The notes under the pieces were generated by a model that was given only the letters and a program-made list of their open reading frames with translations, searched no databases and was not told where the DNA came from. The translations under genes and the position numbers were made by a program. Positions 62,446-64,000 of a stretch of DNA of 64,000 nt are shown here, piece after piece. The stretch's first letter is position 1, and each line of letters begins with the position of its first letter. This DNA comes from Blepharisma stoltei. Lineage: Eukaryota > Ciliophora > Heterotrichea > Heterotrichida > Blepharismidae. The DNA is taken from contig CAJZBQ010000020.1 of assembly GCA_914767885.1 (NCBI GenBank), positions 558,001-622,000 on the forward strand. Direction: 5' to 3'.

Positions 62446-64000
62446 TTAATTTCTTAAAAACTCTTTAATGCATTGAAGCAGCTCTACTGTATGGGATTGG
62501 TACGAATTTTGTTGAGAAATTATAGTCTCGGCTTCTTCTAGGGTCACTCTTTCAATTTTTTTAAAATAGGGGAGATTAAAAACCTCCACATATTTTCCTA
62601 CATAATTTGGATGTCCTTGAAATCCTAGCCATTTCCCTTGAATTCCAAAAATCTCTATTGGGCTTGTGTCAGAGTATCCTCAGATCTCACAGTTCGGAGG
62701 AAGGCTTGTTATATTATCTCCGTGGTTTTCAGCAACTTTATATTCTTCTCTAGCATTTGAAAACTTTTCTCTGAATTCTGGGGTTGTATATACAGACTCA
62801 TATTTGACTATATAAGTATCAGAAATTTTTTCGACTTTTCCACCAAATGTCTCAGCAATAATTTGTGCTCCAAGACAAATCCCTACAAGTTTTATATAAG
62901 GGTAGTCTATATTAATTTGTTGTAAGAATACCTTTAAATTTATTAATCAATCATACTCATCATATGCAGAATATTTGCCTCCAAGAATAACTATACCTTT
63001 TAGTGTTTGCAAAGCTTCAGCTGAAGGGAGTTGGTTTTGGGTAACGCAGTAATGCTGCCATTTTTCATGACTTGAGGAGAAAATACTTGATCCCCAGGCT
63101 TCCAAAAACCCAGCATAAGGTTTATAATAAGGAAAATAAAAAGTCGCATAATCAGGATTGCTAATTAAGATCGGGACAAGATAAGAGAGTGCTTCATTTT
63201 GGAGAGCTTTTTCAAAATAGTTATGTTCTAATGATCTATTGTAATTACCGATTAATAACTCTTCATATACATTAGAATGATGGCATGTGCCTAGCCGAAC
63301 CTCTTGCACAGTCCTGAACTAACAAAAAGCCGAATTGGGACGGACTCTAAGCGCAGCTTCAGCAGATATGCATCAGTAGGCTTGGCTGCTTCCTGTGATT
63401 GGAAGAGAGATACCCAAAAATGTACTTTGGATTCATCGAGAGTAGTCATTTTATATTGCTTTCAGATGAAGATACTTTCGCATGCGACAGCTTGATGGAG
63501 CCAATCTTTGGTATCGCCAATAGCGCATAGCAGAGACGCAGAATATATAGGCTGGCCACTCAAGACTGAATGCTCAAGCGAAGGAGGAGATTACTGTACC
63601 AGTTATGACCAGACCTAGTTATCAGCTTGTTGAAAACATATGAGTCTCTCTCATACAGTTTGTTGCAAACAGAGAGTCTCTCATACAGGCGCCTTTGGTA
63701 GCTGTATACTAGATATGGTTAATGCCGTTTTCTTAATGGCTTAACCTAACCTCTTCATTTATGGTAAAAGCTTGGCTGATGGATTCTCCGTTTAAAGGTA
63801 AATGAACAGGGACATATATGCAATTGTCTGATTCTAAATAAGAAAAATAAGTAACATGAATCATAACAGCTTTTGTGGACTCATCAAACGCTCCTCTCAG
63901 ATTTTCTCATTCTTCTTGACTATAAATTTTTATTTTACACCATTCCGCAATTACTCTAGAAGCTGCAATGTAAACTCCAATATCATTTTGTGTCATTTGG
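62446..64000 (-). CDS. Class I glutamine amidotransferase-like protein, paralogue 3 (start outside window, interrupted)
   Basis: Stop TAA at 62446. The frame runs right through GICLGAQIIAETFGG and FQGHPNYVGKY to ~63258, is interrupted by the insert 63259-63750, and resumes as GESISQAFTINE up to the right edge, where about the first 30 codons are missing. TGA codons are Trp (EWENLRG; DEYDWLIN; CEIWGYS). Removing 492 nt between the 8-bp repeats gives TINEELLIGNYN, matching RNEEIL.QN in the paralogues. It shares the HPN change. Confidence 0.82.
63259..63750. mobile_element. Insert in amidotransferase paralogue 3, 8-bp duplication
   Basis: ctcttcat at 63259-63266 and 63751-63758. GC-richer body, with a local repeat of gagtctctctcatacag (63643 and 63674). 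Not clearly a member of the other families, although agtagtcattttatattgc inside recalls the retroposon 3' end, so two elements may be joined. Confidence 0.6.

Noticed and set aside
1-64000. Bacterial or viral origin (operons, Shine-Dalgarno sites, phage genes)
   Set aside because: Tiny spliceosomal introns, reassigned TGA, mitochondrial presequences, RABL2, TTLL, SR and golgin-type genes all show a eukaryote.

Overview
The window is eukaryotic, AT-rich and gene-dense, and most likely comes from the germline (micronuclear) genome of a heterotrich ciliate, with Blepharisma as best guess. Three things seen in the sequence point there. (1) TGA is read as Trp in conserved positions of most genes (P4-ATPase/cyclase, TTLL ligase, Lon, GBP, ankyrin protein), while TAA and TAG act as stops. 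(2) Introns are tiny: about a dozen GT...AG introns of 15 or 16 nt close reading frames exactly. (3) Many genes are broken by inserts that start and end at TA, and removing the insert with one TA left behind restores the frame. These are internal eliminated sequences (IESs), so this is DNA before genome editing. The karyorelict Loxodes also reads TGA as Trp and is the main alternative.

Layout: 0-9 kb holds the end of a NEDD8-activating-enzyme subunit, an ARM-like protein and a 2.1-kilo-residue P4-ATPase/guanylyl cyclase fusion (minus). 9-19.3 kb holds a secreted Cys-rich protein, an ankyrin protein, charged and coiled-coil proteins, a PX protein and an endonuclease/exonuclease/phosphatase-fold enzyme. 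19.6-28.7 kb holds glutamate dehydrogenase, an EF-hand protein, RABL2, an SR splicing factor, a tubulin polyglutamylase-like TTLL and an acidic secreted protein. 29-37 kb is one golgin-like gene carrying four germline inserts, one of 2.57 kb. 37-45.8 kb holds an Ap4A-phosphorylase-like protein, a mitochondrial membrane protein, small proteins and a peroxisomal-type Lon protease. 46-52.8 kb is mainly one axonemal dynein light-chain-domain gene with seven inserts. 54-60 kb holds a coiled-coil gene and a guanylate-binding-protein-like GTPase. 60-64 kb is a tandem trio of class I glutamine-amidotransferase-like genes.

Three kinds of germline insert recur: (a) a MITE family with ends like CTCC..CCTCCGTGAGCGAACAAAA, probably the pogo-derived MITE reported for Blepharisma; (b) near-perfect palindromes beginning TATAG, often with a TTGGTC..ACCAA core, the largest carrying ten ~160-bp satellite units; (c) retroposon-like inserts ending in about CCATTTTAT, flanked by 7-17-bp target-site duplications that often contain the TA usable for excision. 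Functionally the genes lean towards cilia and membrane traffic (RABL2, TTLL, axonemal dynein light-chain domain, golgin, PX, flippase/cyclase). There is no operon logic; neighbours are often convergent or in tandem only 4-60 bp apart.
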